Notes: generated by a model from the letters alone, not told the origin. 64,000 nt of DNA from an uncultured Chitinophaga sp. (GCF_946479755.1 NZ_CAMLHC010000038.1:9903-73902); one strand, 5' to 3'. Positions 8,544 to 17,335 are shown, counted from the stretch's first letter. Program-made: numbers and translations.

Positions 8544-9458
8544 ATGTGGCGTACCCTGGTGATTGTAATATGCTTATGCTGTGATTTATTCCTGCCTGCT
8601 TTCGCACAACGAAAAAACGCTGCCACCGCAGCGGCAGACAACAGCAAACCGTTGGCTGTAATCCCCTTCCGCATGGTCGGCAAACATGTGGTGATACCGG
8701 TCATCCTCTCCGGTAGCACAGACACCCTGCGTTTTGTTTTTGACTCCGGCGCCGAAGTCACCGTACTCCATAAACGCATCGCCGAAAAAATGCGGATCAA
8801 CAGCGGCCGCCAGGCCTTTATGAGCGGCACCAACAACGCCATGGTGAAAACACCCGTGGTAACCATCAATGCGCTGTACCTGAACGAATTACGCCTTCCT
8901 TACGTCAACGCCTATCTCGAAAACCTCGATAACCTCGGCGATATCGACGGCGTCATCGGCGTAGCCCTCATGAAACTGTATATCGTGAAAATCGACTACC
9001 GGCAACAGCAACTGGTGCTGTACCGTAACGGTAAAACGCCCATCGGCAATACCGGGCGGCAGCTGCATTTCCAGCTTAATTACTCCACGCCGGTGATAGA
9101 CGCCGCCATCACCATGCCCGACGGCCGGTACCTTCCCGGGCATTATCACATCACTACCGGCGGCGATTACGGCATCCTGTTCAACTGGCCCTACGTAGAC
9201 TCCAACCGTATCAACAGTCTCCCTACGATCAATACCGACAGGGTGCAGGATATGGTCAGGATACTGTATTATATCAACAGCAACATCCCCTCACTGCAGC
9301 TGGGCGGCAAAACAATGGCCAACGTGCCCGTCAGCTACTGTAAAGACATCAACGACGTGGGCGTGTTCACCCAAATCGCAGGTGCTATCGGTTATGAAGT
9401 ATGGAAACAATTTACTGTCACCATCAACTACGGAAAGAAGGAACTGTACCTGGAATGA
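8544..9458 (+). CDS. Secreted aspartyl protease-like protein, second lobe degenerate
   Basis: A 304-residue paralogue of the preceding protease without a PDZ domain. It has a signal peptide (MWRTLVIVICLCCDL..., cleavage near AFAQ). The first lobe has FVFDSGAEVTVL, with DSG in place of the usual DTG. At the matching place in the second lobe it has HYHITTGGDYGILF, so the catalytic Asp is replaced by Thr. Either the enzyme works as a dimer of its first lobe, like retropepsins, or it is a binding protein. It starts 13 bases after the upstream protease and probably shares its transcript. The family call is good; activity is uncertain. Confidence 0.78.
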   Translation: MWRTLVIVICLCCDLFLPAFAQRKNAATAAADNSKPLAVIPFRMVGKHVVIPVILSGSTDTLRFVFDSGAEVTVLHKRIAEKMRINSGRQAFMSGTNNAMVKTPVVTINALYLNELRLPYVNAYLENLDNLGDIDGVIGVALMKLYIVKIDYRQQQLVLYRNGKTPIGNTGRQLHFQLNYSTPVIDAAITMPDGRYLPGHYHITTGGDYGILFNWPYVDSNRINSLPTINTDRVQDMVRILYYINSNIPSLQLGGKTMANVPVSYCKDINDVGVFTQIAGAIGYEVWKQFTVTINYGKKELYLE

Positions 9459-9594
9459 GCGCTGCCACTGCATTACAGCCTGTATATCTCCCCAAAATCC
9501 ATCCTGATAACAGAAAACCCACTCCCTAATTCTTAATTCCTAATACGTAATTAGTCCTTTTACCCTATTTTTACTCTTATACGAATATTACATT

Positions 9595-10839
9595 ATGATT
9601 CATTATAATAAATTTACATTAGCTAATGGGTTGCGGGTAGTGGTACATGAAGACCATACTACGCCCATGGCTGTATTAAACGTACTGTACGACGTAGGCG
9701 CCAGAGACGAGAATCCTCAGCAGACCGGTTTTGCCCACTTATTTGAACACCTCATGTTTGGAGGGTCGGTGAACATCCCGGAATATGACGAGCCGCTGCA
9801 GATGGCAGGAGGGGAGAACAACGCCTATACCACCAGCGACCTCACCAACTACTACATACAGCTGCCTGCGGAAAACATCGAAACCGCATTCTGGCTGGAG
9901 AGCGACCGGATGCTGTCACTCGCCTTCAGTGAAAAAAGCCTGGACGTACAGCGCAAAGTAGTGTCAGAAGAGTTTAAGGAGCATTATATCAACAAACCTT
10001 ACGGCGACGTATGGCATAAAATGCGGGAGCTGGCCTACAGCACGCACCCCTACCGCTGGATGACCATCGGTAAAGAACTGTCGCATATCGAAAATGCGCA
10101 GCTGGAAGATGTAAAAGCCTTCTTCTTTAAGTTTTACCGCCCGGTAAACGCCATCCTCTCCGTAGCCGGCAATGTGACCGTGGAACAGGTGAAAACGCTG
10201 GCCGAAAAATGGTTCGGCGACATCCCTTCCGGAGAAAAATACACCCGCAACCTGCCGGTAGAACCACCGCAGGACGCATCGCACAAACTGGAAGTGAAAG
10301 CCAATGTACCGCTGGACGCATTGTACAAATGCTACCATATGTACCCCCGCTCAGACAAACGGTACTACGCAGCCGACCTGATCTCCGATATCCTCGGCGG
10401 CGGCAGCTCTTCCCGCCTGCACCAGGTACTGGTAAAAGAGAAAAAACTCTTCAGTAATATCGACTGCTATCATTTCGGCAGCCTCGACGCCGGTTTGCTC
10501 ACCATCGAAGGGAAACTGGTAAAAGGCGTGAAAATGAAAGACGCCGAGAAAGCCATACAAACAGAACTGGAAAAATTACAGGGCGAAGTCATTGCAGCGC
10601 GCGAATTGCAGAAAGTGAAAAACCGCGTGGAAAGCCTGCTCGCCTTCGAAGACATGAGCCTGCTCAACAGGGCCAACAACCTGGCTTTTTATGAGCTCCT
10701 CGGCGATGCCGGCCTGATGAACAAAGAATTTGAAAATTATGAAGTGGTGACAGCCGAAGATATTCACCGGGAAGCGCAGCTGCTCTTCGATGAAAAAAAT
10801 GCCAACACCATTTACTATTACGCCGAAAACCAGGGATAA
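9595..10839 (+). CDS. M16 family zinc peptidase (catalytic member of a pair)
   Basis: The 414-residue protein has the inverted zinc motif HxxEH as HLFEH (residues 48-52), followed by LMFGG and the conserved ENNAYTTSDLTNYY. The downstream Glu of the zinc site lies in VVSEEFKEH. It is the active half of an M16B (processing peptidase-like) pair, and the next gene encodes the non-catalytic half. No signal peptide is evident, so it is probably cytoplasmic or exported by an unrecognised route. Such two-subunit enzymes degrade peptides inside a closed chamber. Confidence 0.9.
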   Translation: MIHYNKFTLANGLRVVVHEDHTTPMAVLNVLYDVGARDENPQQTGFAHLFEHLMFGGSVNIPEYDEPLQMAGGENNAYTTSDLTNYYIQLPAENIETAFWLESDRMLSLAFSEKSLDVQRKVVSEEFKEHYINKPYGDVWHKMRELAYSTHPYRWMTIGKELSHIENAQLEDVKAFFFKFYRPVNAILSVAGNVTVEQVKTLAEKWFGDIPSGEKYTRNLPVEPPQDASHKLEVKANVPLDALYKCYHMYPRSDKRYYAADLISDILGGGSSSRLHQVLVKEKKLFSNIDCYHFGSLDAGLLTIEGKLVKGVKMKDAEKAIQTELEKLQGEVIAARELQKVKNRVESLLAFEDMSLLNRANNLAFYELLGDAGLMNKEFENYEVVTAEDIHREAQLLFDEKNANTIYYYAENQG

Positions 10840-10875
10840 TCAACCTCTTTGTCACACGGTATAAATGAGCTATTT

Positions 10876-12156
10876 ATGAACAGAACGATTCCTCCTCCCA
10901 TTAAAGACGCTGTGGAGTTTGATATAAAGCTGAAGCCATACGAGAAATTCACGTTGGACAATGGTATTCCTGTTTACGTGATCAAATCGGAAGAACAGGA
11001 CACACTCCAGCTGGAGCTCATATTTCCGGCCGGATCATGGTACGAAAGCGAAAGCCTGGAAGCCACCGCGACCAACTTTCTCATGAAGAACGGGACCAGC
11101 AAACGGACCGCACTGGAGATCAACGAGGCCATCGATTATCATGGCGCGTATCTCAACCGGAACGCCTATCATGAAAACGCCACCTTCACCCTGCACTGCC
11201 TTACCAAACATACCGAGGTGCTGCTGCCGGTGTTGCAGGACGTGATCCTCGATCCCATATTTCCCGAAGAAGAGCTGCAGCTCTACAAACAAAACCAGAA
11301 ACAGAAGCTGGCTGTCAATCTCCAGAAATGTGATTTTGTGGCCAACCGCTTTATCGATAAATACCTCTTTGGCGAGTTCCATCCCTATGGCCGCGTGAGC
11401 AGCATGATGGCCTATGATGCTTTACAGACGGAAACGCTGCGCGCTTACTATCAAAAGCACTATACGTACAACAACTGCCGCATTTTTGTGGCTGGCAACA
11501 TGCCCGCTAACATGCTGGAGCTGCTGAATAAACATTTCGGCAGCACCCGGTGGAACGGCGAAACCAGCCTTACCAGGCTGGACCTTCCCGTACAGCCCGC
11601 AGAGGAAAAGAAATTCCGCATCTTCAACGATGAAAACGGGGTACAGGGCGCTATCCGTATCGCCCGGCCTTTTCCGAACCGGTACCATCCCGACTTCCCT
11701 AAAATGCTGGTGCTCAACACCATCCTGGGTGGATATTTCGGCTCCCGGCTGATGAGCAATATCCGGGAAGAAAAAGGATATACCTACGGTATCTATTCCC
11801 AGCTGTACAACTTCCGGCAGGTGAGCGCCATTAACATCCAGACCGAAGCCGGGCGGGACGTGTGCGAAGCCACCATCGAAGAGGTGTACAAAGAGCTGCA
11901 ACGCCTGCAGAACGAGGCCGTGCCGCAGGAAGAGCTGGACCTGGTACGCAACTATATGATCGGTTCCATCCTCGGCGACCTGGACGGCGCCTTCCAGCTG
12001 ATACAACGCTGGAAAAACCTGATCCTCAACGACCTGGACGAAAACTATTTTTACAACAATATTCAGACGATCAAGAGCATCACTGCAGAAGAATTACAGC
12101 ATCTCGCCAAACAATACCTCACACCCGGCGATTTCTATGAACTGGTGGTGATCTGA
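10876..12156 (+). CDS. M16 family peptidase-like protein, non-catalytic partner
   Basis: The 426-residue protein follows the M16 fold, but the zinc motif position reads ATNFLMKNGT, without the His and Glu ligands. The C-terminal half keeps LNTILGGYFGSRLMSNIREEKGYTYGIYS, the substrate-binding Arg/Tyr region of M16 beta partners. It should pair with the product of the upstream gene. I chose the ATG at 10876; an in-frame TTG at 10849 exists but has no support. The two genes are 36 bases apart and clearly form one operon with the methyltransferase. Confidence 0.88.
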   Translation: MNRTIPPPIKDAVEFDIKLKPYEKFTLDNGIPVYVIKSEEQDTLQLELIFPAGSWYESESLEATATNFLMKNGTSKRTALEINEAIDYHGAYLNRNAYHENATFTLHCLTKHTEVLLPVLQDVILDPIFPEEELQLYKQNQKQKLAVNLQKCDFVANRFIDKYLFGEFHPYGRVSSMMAYDALQTETLRAYYQKHYTYNNCRIFVAGNMPANMLELLNKHFGSTRWNGETSLTRLDLPVQPAEEKKFRIFNDENGVQGAIRIARPFPNRYHPDFPKMLVLNTILGGYFGSRLMSNIREEKGYTYGIYSQLYNFRQVSAINIQTEAGRDVCEATIEEVYKELQRLQNEAVPQEELDLVRNYMIGSILGDLDGAFQLIQRWKNLILNDLDENYFYNNIQTIKSITAEELQHLAKQYLTPGDFYELVVI

Positions 12157-12166
12157 TGTGATAATC

Positions 12167-12976
12167 ATGCACGACGAACAACATTACCTGGCAGCCAATA
12201 AAGCACTGTGGAACAAACGTGCAGCCGTGCACGTTAACTCTTCCTTTTATGACGTACCGGCTTTCCTGGAAGGACGTAATTCGCTTAACAGTATCGAACT
12301 GGCATTGCTGGGCGATGTCCGGGGAAAACGTATCCTGCACCTGCAATGCCACTTCGGGCAGGATACGCTTTCACTGGCGCGCATGGGCGCCGAAGTAACC
12401 GGGGTGGACCTCTCCGATGTGGCGATTAACCAGGCCAATGAACTGGCAACCCGGTTAAACCTTTCGGGGCAGGCGAAGTTCATCTGCTGCGATATTTACA
12501 ATCTTCCGGCACAACTGCAGGACAGCTTTGATATCGTGTTCACCTCTTATGGCACTATCGGCTGGCTGCCGGACCTGGACAAATGGGCCGGGGTGGTGCA
12601 GCATTTCCTGAAACCGGGCGGCGTTTTTGTCATGGCGGAGTTTCACCCGGTCGTGTGGATGTTTGACGATCAGTTCACCCGCGTGCAATATGATTATTTC
12701 AACACGGAAACGATCGTGGAGAACAATACCGATACCTATACCGATGCCGAAGCTGCTGCGGACGTAAAAGGCGTTTCCTATTCCTGGAACCATCCGTTGA
12801 GCGAAGTCATTGGCTCCCTGCTGACGCAAGGCCTGCAACTACAGGTATTGCAGGAGTTTGATTATTCTCCGTACAACTGTTTCCAGAATACCACAGGTGA
12901 AAACGGTCATTTCCAGATCAAAGGCATGGAAGGCAAGCTGCCCATGGTATACGCATTTACGTTCCTTAAACCTTAA
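12167..12976 (+). CDS. Class I SAM-dependent methyltransferase
   Basis: The 269-residue protein has the class I methyltransferase pattern. Motif I is ILHLQCHFGQDTLSLA, followed by VTGVDLSDVAI, with the acidic residue that binds the ribose of SAM. Later motifs are CDIYNLP and FVMAEFHPVVWMF. The substrate is unknown. ATG 12167 is preferred to a GTG nine bases upstream. It lies ten bases after the M16 partner gene and three bases before the next small secreted protein, so it is in the same operon. Confidence 0.85.
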   Translation: MHDEQHYLAANKALWNKRAAVHVNSSFYDVPAFLEGRNSLNSIELALLGDVRGKRILHLQCHFGQDTLSLARMGAEVTGVDLSDVAINQANELATRLNLSGQAKFICCDIYNLPAQLQDSFDIVFTSYGTIGWLPDLDKWAGVVQHFLKPGGVFVMAEFHPVVWMFDDQFTRVQYDYFNTETIVENNTDTYTDAEAAADVKGVSYSWNHPLSEVIGSLLTQGLQLQVLQEFDYSPYNCFQNTTGENGHFQIKGMEGKLPMVYAFTFLKP

Positions 12977-12979
12977 CAT

Positions 12980-13375
12980 ATGAAGTCACTTCTCATTACA
13001 TTGTTATTCGTGGCGGGCAGTCTCACCGGGATGGCCCAAACCCAGTCAGAGATGAACAAACAGGCCGGACAGGAATACAAGGAGGCCGATAAGAAGCTGA
13101 ATACCATATACCAGGAGATTCTGAAAAAATACGCGGCCAACAAAACGTTTATTACCAATTTCCGGGAAGCACAGCGGCTGTGGGTACAATTGCGCGACGC
13201 CCAGCTGAAAGCGATGTATCCTGAGTCCGCCAAAAATTACGGCAGCATGTTCCCGATGTGTAAAGCCAACTACCTCACTGAGCTGACCAATCAGCGTACA
13301 GAAGCCATCCGGGTGTGGCTCAACGGCCTGCCTCCCGGAGAAACCTGCACCGGTTCTATCGGTGCTACGGAATAG
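12980..13375 (+). CDS. Secreted LprI-type (DUF1311) protein
   Basis: A 131-residue protein with a signal peptide (MKSLLITLLFVAGSLTGMAQ). The mature part matches the DUF1311 / lysozyme-inhibitor LprI-like pattern: EMNKQAGQEYKEADKKLNTIYQEIL, FREAQRLWVQLRDAQLKA, then two Cys (PMCKANYLTELT and ETCTGS). It probably acts in the periplasm; the lysozyme-inhibitor role known for some members is only a possibility here. It follows the methyltransferase by three bases and precedes a second member of the same family. Confidence 0.8.
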   Translation: MKSLLITLLFVAGSLTGMAQTQSEMNKQAGQEYKEADKKLNTIYQEILKKYAANKTFITNFREAQRLWVQLRDAQLKAMYPESAKNYGSMFPMCKANYLTELTNQRTEAIRVWLNGLPPGETCTGSIGATE

Positions 13376-13413
13376 CTAACATTCATATAATATAAAATAC
13401 ATATTATTTTTTG

Positions 13414-13421
13414 TATATTTG
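13414..13421 (+). promoter_or_regulatory. -7 promoter element for the second DUF1311-like gene
   Basis: TATATTTG fits TAnnTTTG and lies 18 bases before the ATG at 13440, giving a leader of about a dozen bases. It sits inside the in-frame extension from TTG 13419, which argues for the later start. Confidence 0.6.
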
Positions 13422-13439
13422 GCGTACAACACAGCGCCT

Positions 13440-13847
13440 ATGAGACTCCCTATCCTAATGCTGGCGGTATTTCTGTGTGGTGATGCCTATTGCCAGTCCC
13501 GCCAGACAGCACTGGACACACTCGAAAACCGATATCAGCGTTGCCTGTCAGCCGGCAGCAACAGTTATGGCTGCGCGCTTGTATACTACAAGCAGCTCGA
13601 CAGCCTTCTTCACAGCACCTTACAGCGCCTTTACAGCCAGATCGACCCTAACAGGCTGCACTCCCTTCAGATAGAACAAGGGGCGTGGGAAGAGAAGAAA
13701 GATGCGTATTTCCGCAAGATAGACGAGCGGGTGGAGAAGATGCACAAAAGCACGATGAACGGGCTGGACGATGATATGATCTCTACAGACAACAAAGCGG
13801 CTTACGTGAAAGACCGTGTGACCGCCCTCCTGGATTTTGAAATTTAG
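13440..13847 (+). CDS. Secreted LprI/DUF1311-like protein, second copy
   Basis: A 135-residue protein starting MRLPILMLAVFLCGDAYCQS, a signal peptide. The mature region has two Cys (YQRCLSAGSNSYGCALVYY) and the helical pattern YKQLDSLLHSTLQRLYSQI...LQIEQGAWEEKKDAYF, the DUF1311 arrangement with the conserved Trp. It is a diverged relative of the gene just upstream but has its own promoter element. A 20-bp perfect hairpin follows the stop. Confidence 0.72.
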   Translation: MRLPILMLAVFLCGDAYCQSRQTALDTLENRYQRCLSAGSNSYGCALVYYKQLDSLLHSTLQRLYSQIDPNRLHSLQIEQGAWEEKKDAYFRKIDERVEKMHKSTMNGLDDDMISTDNKAAYVKDRVTALLDFEI

Positions 13848-13849
13848 AA

Positions 13850-13903
13850 ATTTACGGATTTTGAGATTTCGGTATCCAACCCCAAATCTCAAAATCCGTA
13901 AAT
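13850..13903. terminator. 20-bp perfect hairpin between convergent genes
   Basis: Arm ATTTACGGATTTTGAGATTT at 13850-13869 pairs perfectly with 13884-13903 across a 14-base loop. It lies three bases after one stop and about 20 bases from the stop of the convergent gene, so it can end transcription from both sides. Confidence 0.75.
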
Positions 13904-13922
13904 CAACAAATCCCTAAATGCG

Positions 13923-15065
13923 TTAAAGTCTTTCCTGGTGCCGCAGCCAGCGTTCCGGCATTTCATTATTGCTGGCCAGCAGGTAATCATTGTAGGCACA
14001 GGGAACAAACTCCTGATCTGGGAGTTGCATCCACCACCTGCCGGTGCGTTTGCTTTTCAGGAAAACGGTTTCTATATCGGAAAAGGCTATATGAAATTCC
14101 CAGAAGGCGTCCCTGTCATCCAGCAGGGCTTCTTTGTTTTTAACGGAGCGGCCGTCCATAAAATACCACATCATTTGCGCAATCTGACGGGCCGTGAGTT
14201 GTTCCTTATCTTTTTCAGGCCGGTAGCCATAAATGCCGAAGGAAGACAGGCGACTGCTCATCCCTGCATAACGGGCCAGCGAGCAGGCTTCTTCACCGCT
14301 GAAGCCATTGGGGGAGAGGCTGTTGGCCGGTGCATCCGTATGCCGGATGATGTTGATGTCCAGGCTGAACAAATCCGAGTGGCGCAATACCGGTTCCGCT
14401 TCTTCCATATTCTCACGGATACGGCCTAAACGAAAACAGTCGAAACGCAGTTTATCCAGCGTCTCTAACATGCGCGGGTGTACGAAATAGCTCTGAAAGC
14501 CGAGGTGGTTGTAATGACGGAGATAATTGGGTTGTTCTGTGAGGATATCCATCAGGTATCTTTCACTGCGGTGGGCGGATTCTTCCTGCAGATCGATCAG
14601 GGCATCTGCCACGGTGGCCTCGATGATCAGCTGATGCGCTGCATATGCTTTGTATTGCGGATAGGTAAGGTCATGAGAGCCGCCCAGTATCAGTACGGTT
14701 TTGTTGGCCTGTATCAGTTCTCCCACCACTGTTTTCATGGCGGCGTAGGCATCAGCCAGGAAAGCGCCGGAGCGCAGGTTGCCCACGTCGGCCAGGCGGA
14801 TATCGCGGTGCCAGTTGTAGAGCTTAAAGAACTCACGCCGGACGGCATCGGGGCCGCTGGTGCCGGTTTTACCACTGGCGCTGCCTCTTTCTTCTCCCAC
14901 ACCAAGCAATACAATATCAGCAGCATCCAGGTCCGGATGATGCTCTTCCTCATAAGCGTCTATCACACCTCCGATCTGGAAGGCGTCATATTCCTGATCA
15001 TCGTTCAGAAAAGCTTTGGAAACAGGCTGCAAAAAATCCTGCAGGTGCAAAAAATCTGCCATCAC
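13923..15065 (-). CDS. Arginase/formimidoylglutamase superfamily protein with lost metal ligands
   Basis: The 380-residue protein has the ureohydrolase layout but degenerate metal motifs. GGSHD stands where GGDHS is usual, VADALID where DAHxD is usual, and SLDINIIRHTDAP where SxDxDxxDP is usual. Conserved pieces such as NGFSGEEACSLARYAGMS suggest a separate Bacteroidota family often annotated as formimidoylglutamase. With a His and at least one Asp of the Mn site missing, hydrolysis of formiminoglutamate or arginine is doubtful. A -7 box (TACGTTTG) lies 21 bases upstream on the minus strand. The start may be the first or second Met. Confidence 0.8.
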   Translation of the reverse strand: MMADFLHLQDFLQPVSKAFLNDDQEYDAFQIGGVIDAYEEEHHPDLDAADIVLLGVGEERGSASGKTGTSGPDAVRREFFKLYNWHRDIRLADVGNLRSGAFLADAYAAMKTVVGELIQANKTVLILGGSHDLTYPQYKAYAAHQLIIEATVADALIDLQEESAHRSERYLMDILTEQPNYLRHYNHLGFQSYFVHPRMLETLDKLRFDCFRLGRIRENMEEAEPVLRHSDLFSLDINIIRHTDAPANSLSPNGFSGEEACSLARYAGMSSRLSSFGIYGYRPEKDKEQLTARQIAQMMWYFMDGRSVKNKEALLDDRDAFWEFHIAFSDIETVFLKSKRTGRWWMQLPDQEFVPCAYNDYLLASNNEMPERWLRHQERL

Positions 15066-15086
15066 TTAGTTGGGTTTGTTTGACGG

Positions 15087-15094
15087 CAAACGTA
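15087..15094 (-). promoter_or_regulatory. -7 promoter element for the arginase-like gene
   Basis: TACGTTTG on the minus strand matches TAnnTTTG, 21 bases before the ATG. Confidence 0.55.
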
Positions 15095-15178
15095 CAACAA
15101 GAATTTAAAAAAAATACATCATGATGCAGATAAGCAGCGGGTTATGCTACTGTAACGGGAATACCGAAGGCACGACTC

Positions 15179-15427
15179 TTAGTTGCGGTGAATAATAAAC
15201 TCAAAAGGCTTATGTGCTTTACGTGAAATTGCTTTCTCCAGCACCGATCGTTTGCTGGTGATTCTGCTTTTGTTGCAATCTACTACTTCCATTACTGCGC
15301 ACAGATAATCCATTGTTTCAATTAAAGACAACATCTCGCTGATTTGCCTTACAGCAGACTGGATCTGCTGTTCTGTGTACCTATCTTCATGTAGCAGGAT
15401 CAATAAATCTCTATCTACCGGTTTCAT
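15179..15427 (-). CDS. Small hypothetical protein
   Basis: An 82-residue protein, MKPVDRDLLILLHEDRYTE..., predicted mostly helical, with one Cys in the middle (YLCAVMEVVDCNK has two) and a basic C-terminal third. I do not recognise it. It lies between the arginase-like gene and a tiny lipoprotein gene on the same strand. Codon use looks like its neighbours and no competing frame exists, so it may be real. Confidence 0.5.
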   Translation of the reverse strand: MKPVDRDLLILLHEDRYTEQQIQSAVRQISEMLSLIETMDYLCAVMEVVDCNKSRITSKRSVLEKAISRKAHKPFEFIIHRN

Positions 15428-15534
15428 GAAAAAAATTTTGACTGTTCCCCGAAATAATTGTTTGGCCAGGTTTTCATGGGATAATCCAAAAAAGATAAGG
15501 TAAAATCATTTCAATGTTGTGTCAGGTGTGCCTC

Positions 15535-15657
15535 TTAGTGCATTCGTTTTTTGTTCATAGTGGGACATCCGCAATCATTCTTCTTAAACACTTTGCAACC
15601 TGTCATCGTTATACTTCCACAAAGAAAAAAGATCACCATCCATTTAAGCCTTTTCAT
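15535..15657 (-). CDS. Tiny lipoprotein (40 residues)
   Basis: The minus strand encodes MKRLKWMVIFFLCGSITMTG, then Cys21, then KVFKKNDCGCPTMNKKRMH and a stop. The first 20 residues are a basic-hydrophobic lipoprotein signal, with lipobox MTGC at Cys21. The mature peptide of 20 residues has the Cys-x-Cys-Pro pattern (DCGCP) seen in small Bacteroidota lipoproteins. Function unknown. It lies about 110 bases upstream of, and on the same strand as, the 82-residue hypothetical gene. Confidence 0.68.
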   Translation of the reverse strand: MKRLKWMVIFFLCGSITMTGCKVFKKNDCGCPTMNKKRMH

Positions 15658-15770
15658 AATGCTAGTTAAAATACTTCCGGTTAAATATAAATCCTTCCCT
15701 AATTAGTTTACCTTTTCTTAACAATCACCCTTTGTAATTTAAGCTAAATTCGCAAAAAAATTCAATTTAT

Positions 15771-16868
15771 TTGTCCACAATCCAGCCTCCCGTAAAAATT
15801 TTAACAGTGCCTCTGGACTGGGGCCTGGGACACGCCACCCGCGACATTCCCCTCATCTATGAAATGCTAAACGCAGGCGCCCAGGTTTTTATTGCCGCCG
15901 AAGGCAAACATGCCGCACTGCTGAAACAGGAATTTCCGGAAATTACCATTTTACCGCTCCCCGGATACCGCATCCAATATGCACAGAAAGGTAAGTTCTT
16001 CGGAATGAAGATCATACAACAAATTCCCAAGATATATAATGCGGTGAAATACGAGCAGCGGTGGCTCAAAAAGATCGTAAAAGAATATCAGATAGACGCC
16101 GTCATCTCGGACAACCGTTTCGGACTGTCCCATAAAGACATCCCTACGGTGTTCATCACCCATCAGCTCCTGATCAAAACCCCTTTCGGCGGCTGGATTG
16201 AGCGAACACTGCAGAAAATCAACTATAACTTCATCCGTAAATACAGCGCCTGCTGGATCCCGGACTTCGCCGGCGACAACAATCTCTCCGGTGAACTGGC
16301 CCATCCGGCAAAACTCCCGCCCAATACCACGTACATCGGCTGTCTCAGCCGATTTGAACCGCAACCGGACGTCGAAAAAAAATACGACCTCCTCGTACTC
16401 ATCTCAGGACCGGAACCCCAGCGCACCAACCTGGAAAAACTGGTACTGGAGCAGGTGAAAGACCTCTCCCTGAAGGCCCTGATCGTCAGCGGTAAACCAG
16501 GAACGCCTTTTCACGAAGAAGTAGCGCCGGGCGTTACGCATGTTAACCATCTGAACGCCAAAGCGTTAAACGAAGCCATGCTGGCTTCCGATATGGTGCT
16601 GAGCCGCTCCGGCTATACCACCCTGATGGACCTTGTAAAGCTCAACAAAAAAGCCATCCTGGTACCCACACCTGGCCAGTCGGAACAGGTATACCTCGGG
16701 GAATACCTCATGGAAAAAGGGTATTTCTATTCTGTGGTACAGGAAAAATTTGACCTGAAGACGGCCCTGGAGGAGGCTGCCCGCTTTCCGTTCAAATCCT
16801 TCCAGCACGAAGAGGACATGTCGCTTTACAGGGAAGTAGTCAGACAATTTGTCCAAAAACTACGCTGA
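15771..16868 (+). CDS. MurG-like glycosyltransferase (family 28 C-terminal type), TTG start
   Basis: The 365-residue protein has a GT-B fold pattern. The N-terminal motif is VPLDWGLGHATRDIPLI, whose Gly-rich loop matches MurG-like enzymes. The C-terminal nucleotide-sugar domain carries VLISGPEPQRTNLEKL and SRSGYTTLMDLVKLNKKAILVPTPGQSEQ. It probably transfers a sugar to a lipid or polysaccharide precursor at the inner face of the membrane; acceptor and sugar are unknown. No ATG precedes the conserved N-terminal motif, so translation most likely starts at TTG 15771; a -7-like TAAATTCG lies at 15745-15752. It converges on an ArsC-like gene. Confidence 0.83.
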   Translation: MSTIQPPVKILTVPLDWGLGHATRDIPLIYEMLNAGAQVFIAAEGKHAALLKQEFPEITILPLPGYRIQYAQKGKFFGMKIIQQIPKIYNAVKYEQRWLKKIVKEYQIDAVISDNRFGLSHKDIPTVFITHQLLIKTPFGGWIERTLQKINYNFIRKYSACWIPDFAGDNNLSGELAHPAKLPPNTTYIGCLSRFEPQPDVEKKYDLLVLISGPEPQRTNLEKLVLEQVKDLSLKALIVSGKPGTPFHEEVAPGVTHVNHLNAKALNEAMLASDMVLSRSGYTTLMDLVKLNKKAILVPTPGQSEQVYLGEYLMEKGYFYSVVQEKFDLKTALEEAARFPFKSFQHEEDMSLYREVVRQFVQKLR

Positions 16869-16945
16869 TGGCCATGATTATTGCTGATTGTCCTGACCGC
16901 CTACCAGGGAAACCAGCAATAAGCATGGTCATCACAGTTACATAT
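16867..16945. repeat. Dispersed palindromic repeat forming a hairpin, copy 3
   Basis: The left arm, beginning TGATGGCCATGATTATTGCT at 16867, pairs with the right arm ending at 16935 (AGCAATAAGCATGGTCATCA) at all but about three positions. Both arms are variants of the repeat at 5852-5904 and 6014-6040, and the right arm extends to TAACTGTGATG read on the minus strand. The hairpin fills the gap between two convergent genes and covers the last codons of the ArsC-like gene. Confidence 0.7.
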
Positions 16946-17267
16946 TTTTCACTTCCGCCCCAATGTAAATCCTGTTTCCGGAAATACCCACCGGCCTTTT
17001 CAGGAAAGAATATTCCGCTAATATCAGGTCCCGGTAATCCTGCTCCGTCAGGTTTTTCTCATGAAGTCCCATTGGCCTGTATTTCTGGGACCTCCGGCTG
17101 AAAAGGGCTTCATAACTGCCGGCCAGCGCATGCATCTCGTCCAGTTGCCCGGGCGTGATTTTTTCCGTTTTGATGTCCTGCAGCTCCATCCCCCTTTCTT
17201 TGGCTTTTATTTCTTCCAGGATTTTTTTGCAGGTATTGCAGGTCGACAAATGATATATCTTGTTCAT
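16938..17267 (-). CDS. ArsC/Spx-family thioredoxin-fold protein
   Basis: A 109-residue protein starting MNKIYHLSTCNTCKKILEEI. The CxxC motif (Cys10, Cys13), followed by Lys and a helix, is typical of the ArsC/Spx/YffB family. Later parts are ITPGQLDEMHALAGSYEALFSRRSQKYR and the cis-Pro region KRPVGISGNRIYIG. It may be an arsenate reductase-like or thiol-linked enzyme in the cytoplasm; no arsenic genes are adjacent, so arsenate detoxification is not supported. It is a single-gene unit. Confidence 0.82.
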   Translation of the reverse strand: MNKIYHLSTCNTCKKILEEIKAKERGMELQDIKTEKITPGQLDEMHALAGSYEALFSRRSQKYRPMGLHEKNLTEQDYRDLILAEYSFLKRPVGISGNRIYIGAEVKNM

Positions 17268-17327
17268 ATGCTATGATTTATTTCCGGGTTTAAAAATACA
17301 TTCTGAACGTATATTGTGGTACTATCT

Positions 17328-17335
17328 TAATTTTG
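17328..17335 (+). promoter_or_regulatory. -7 promoter element for polA
   Basis: TAATTTTG matches TAnnTTTG, 31 bases before the ATG at 17367. Confidence 0.55.
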
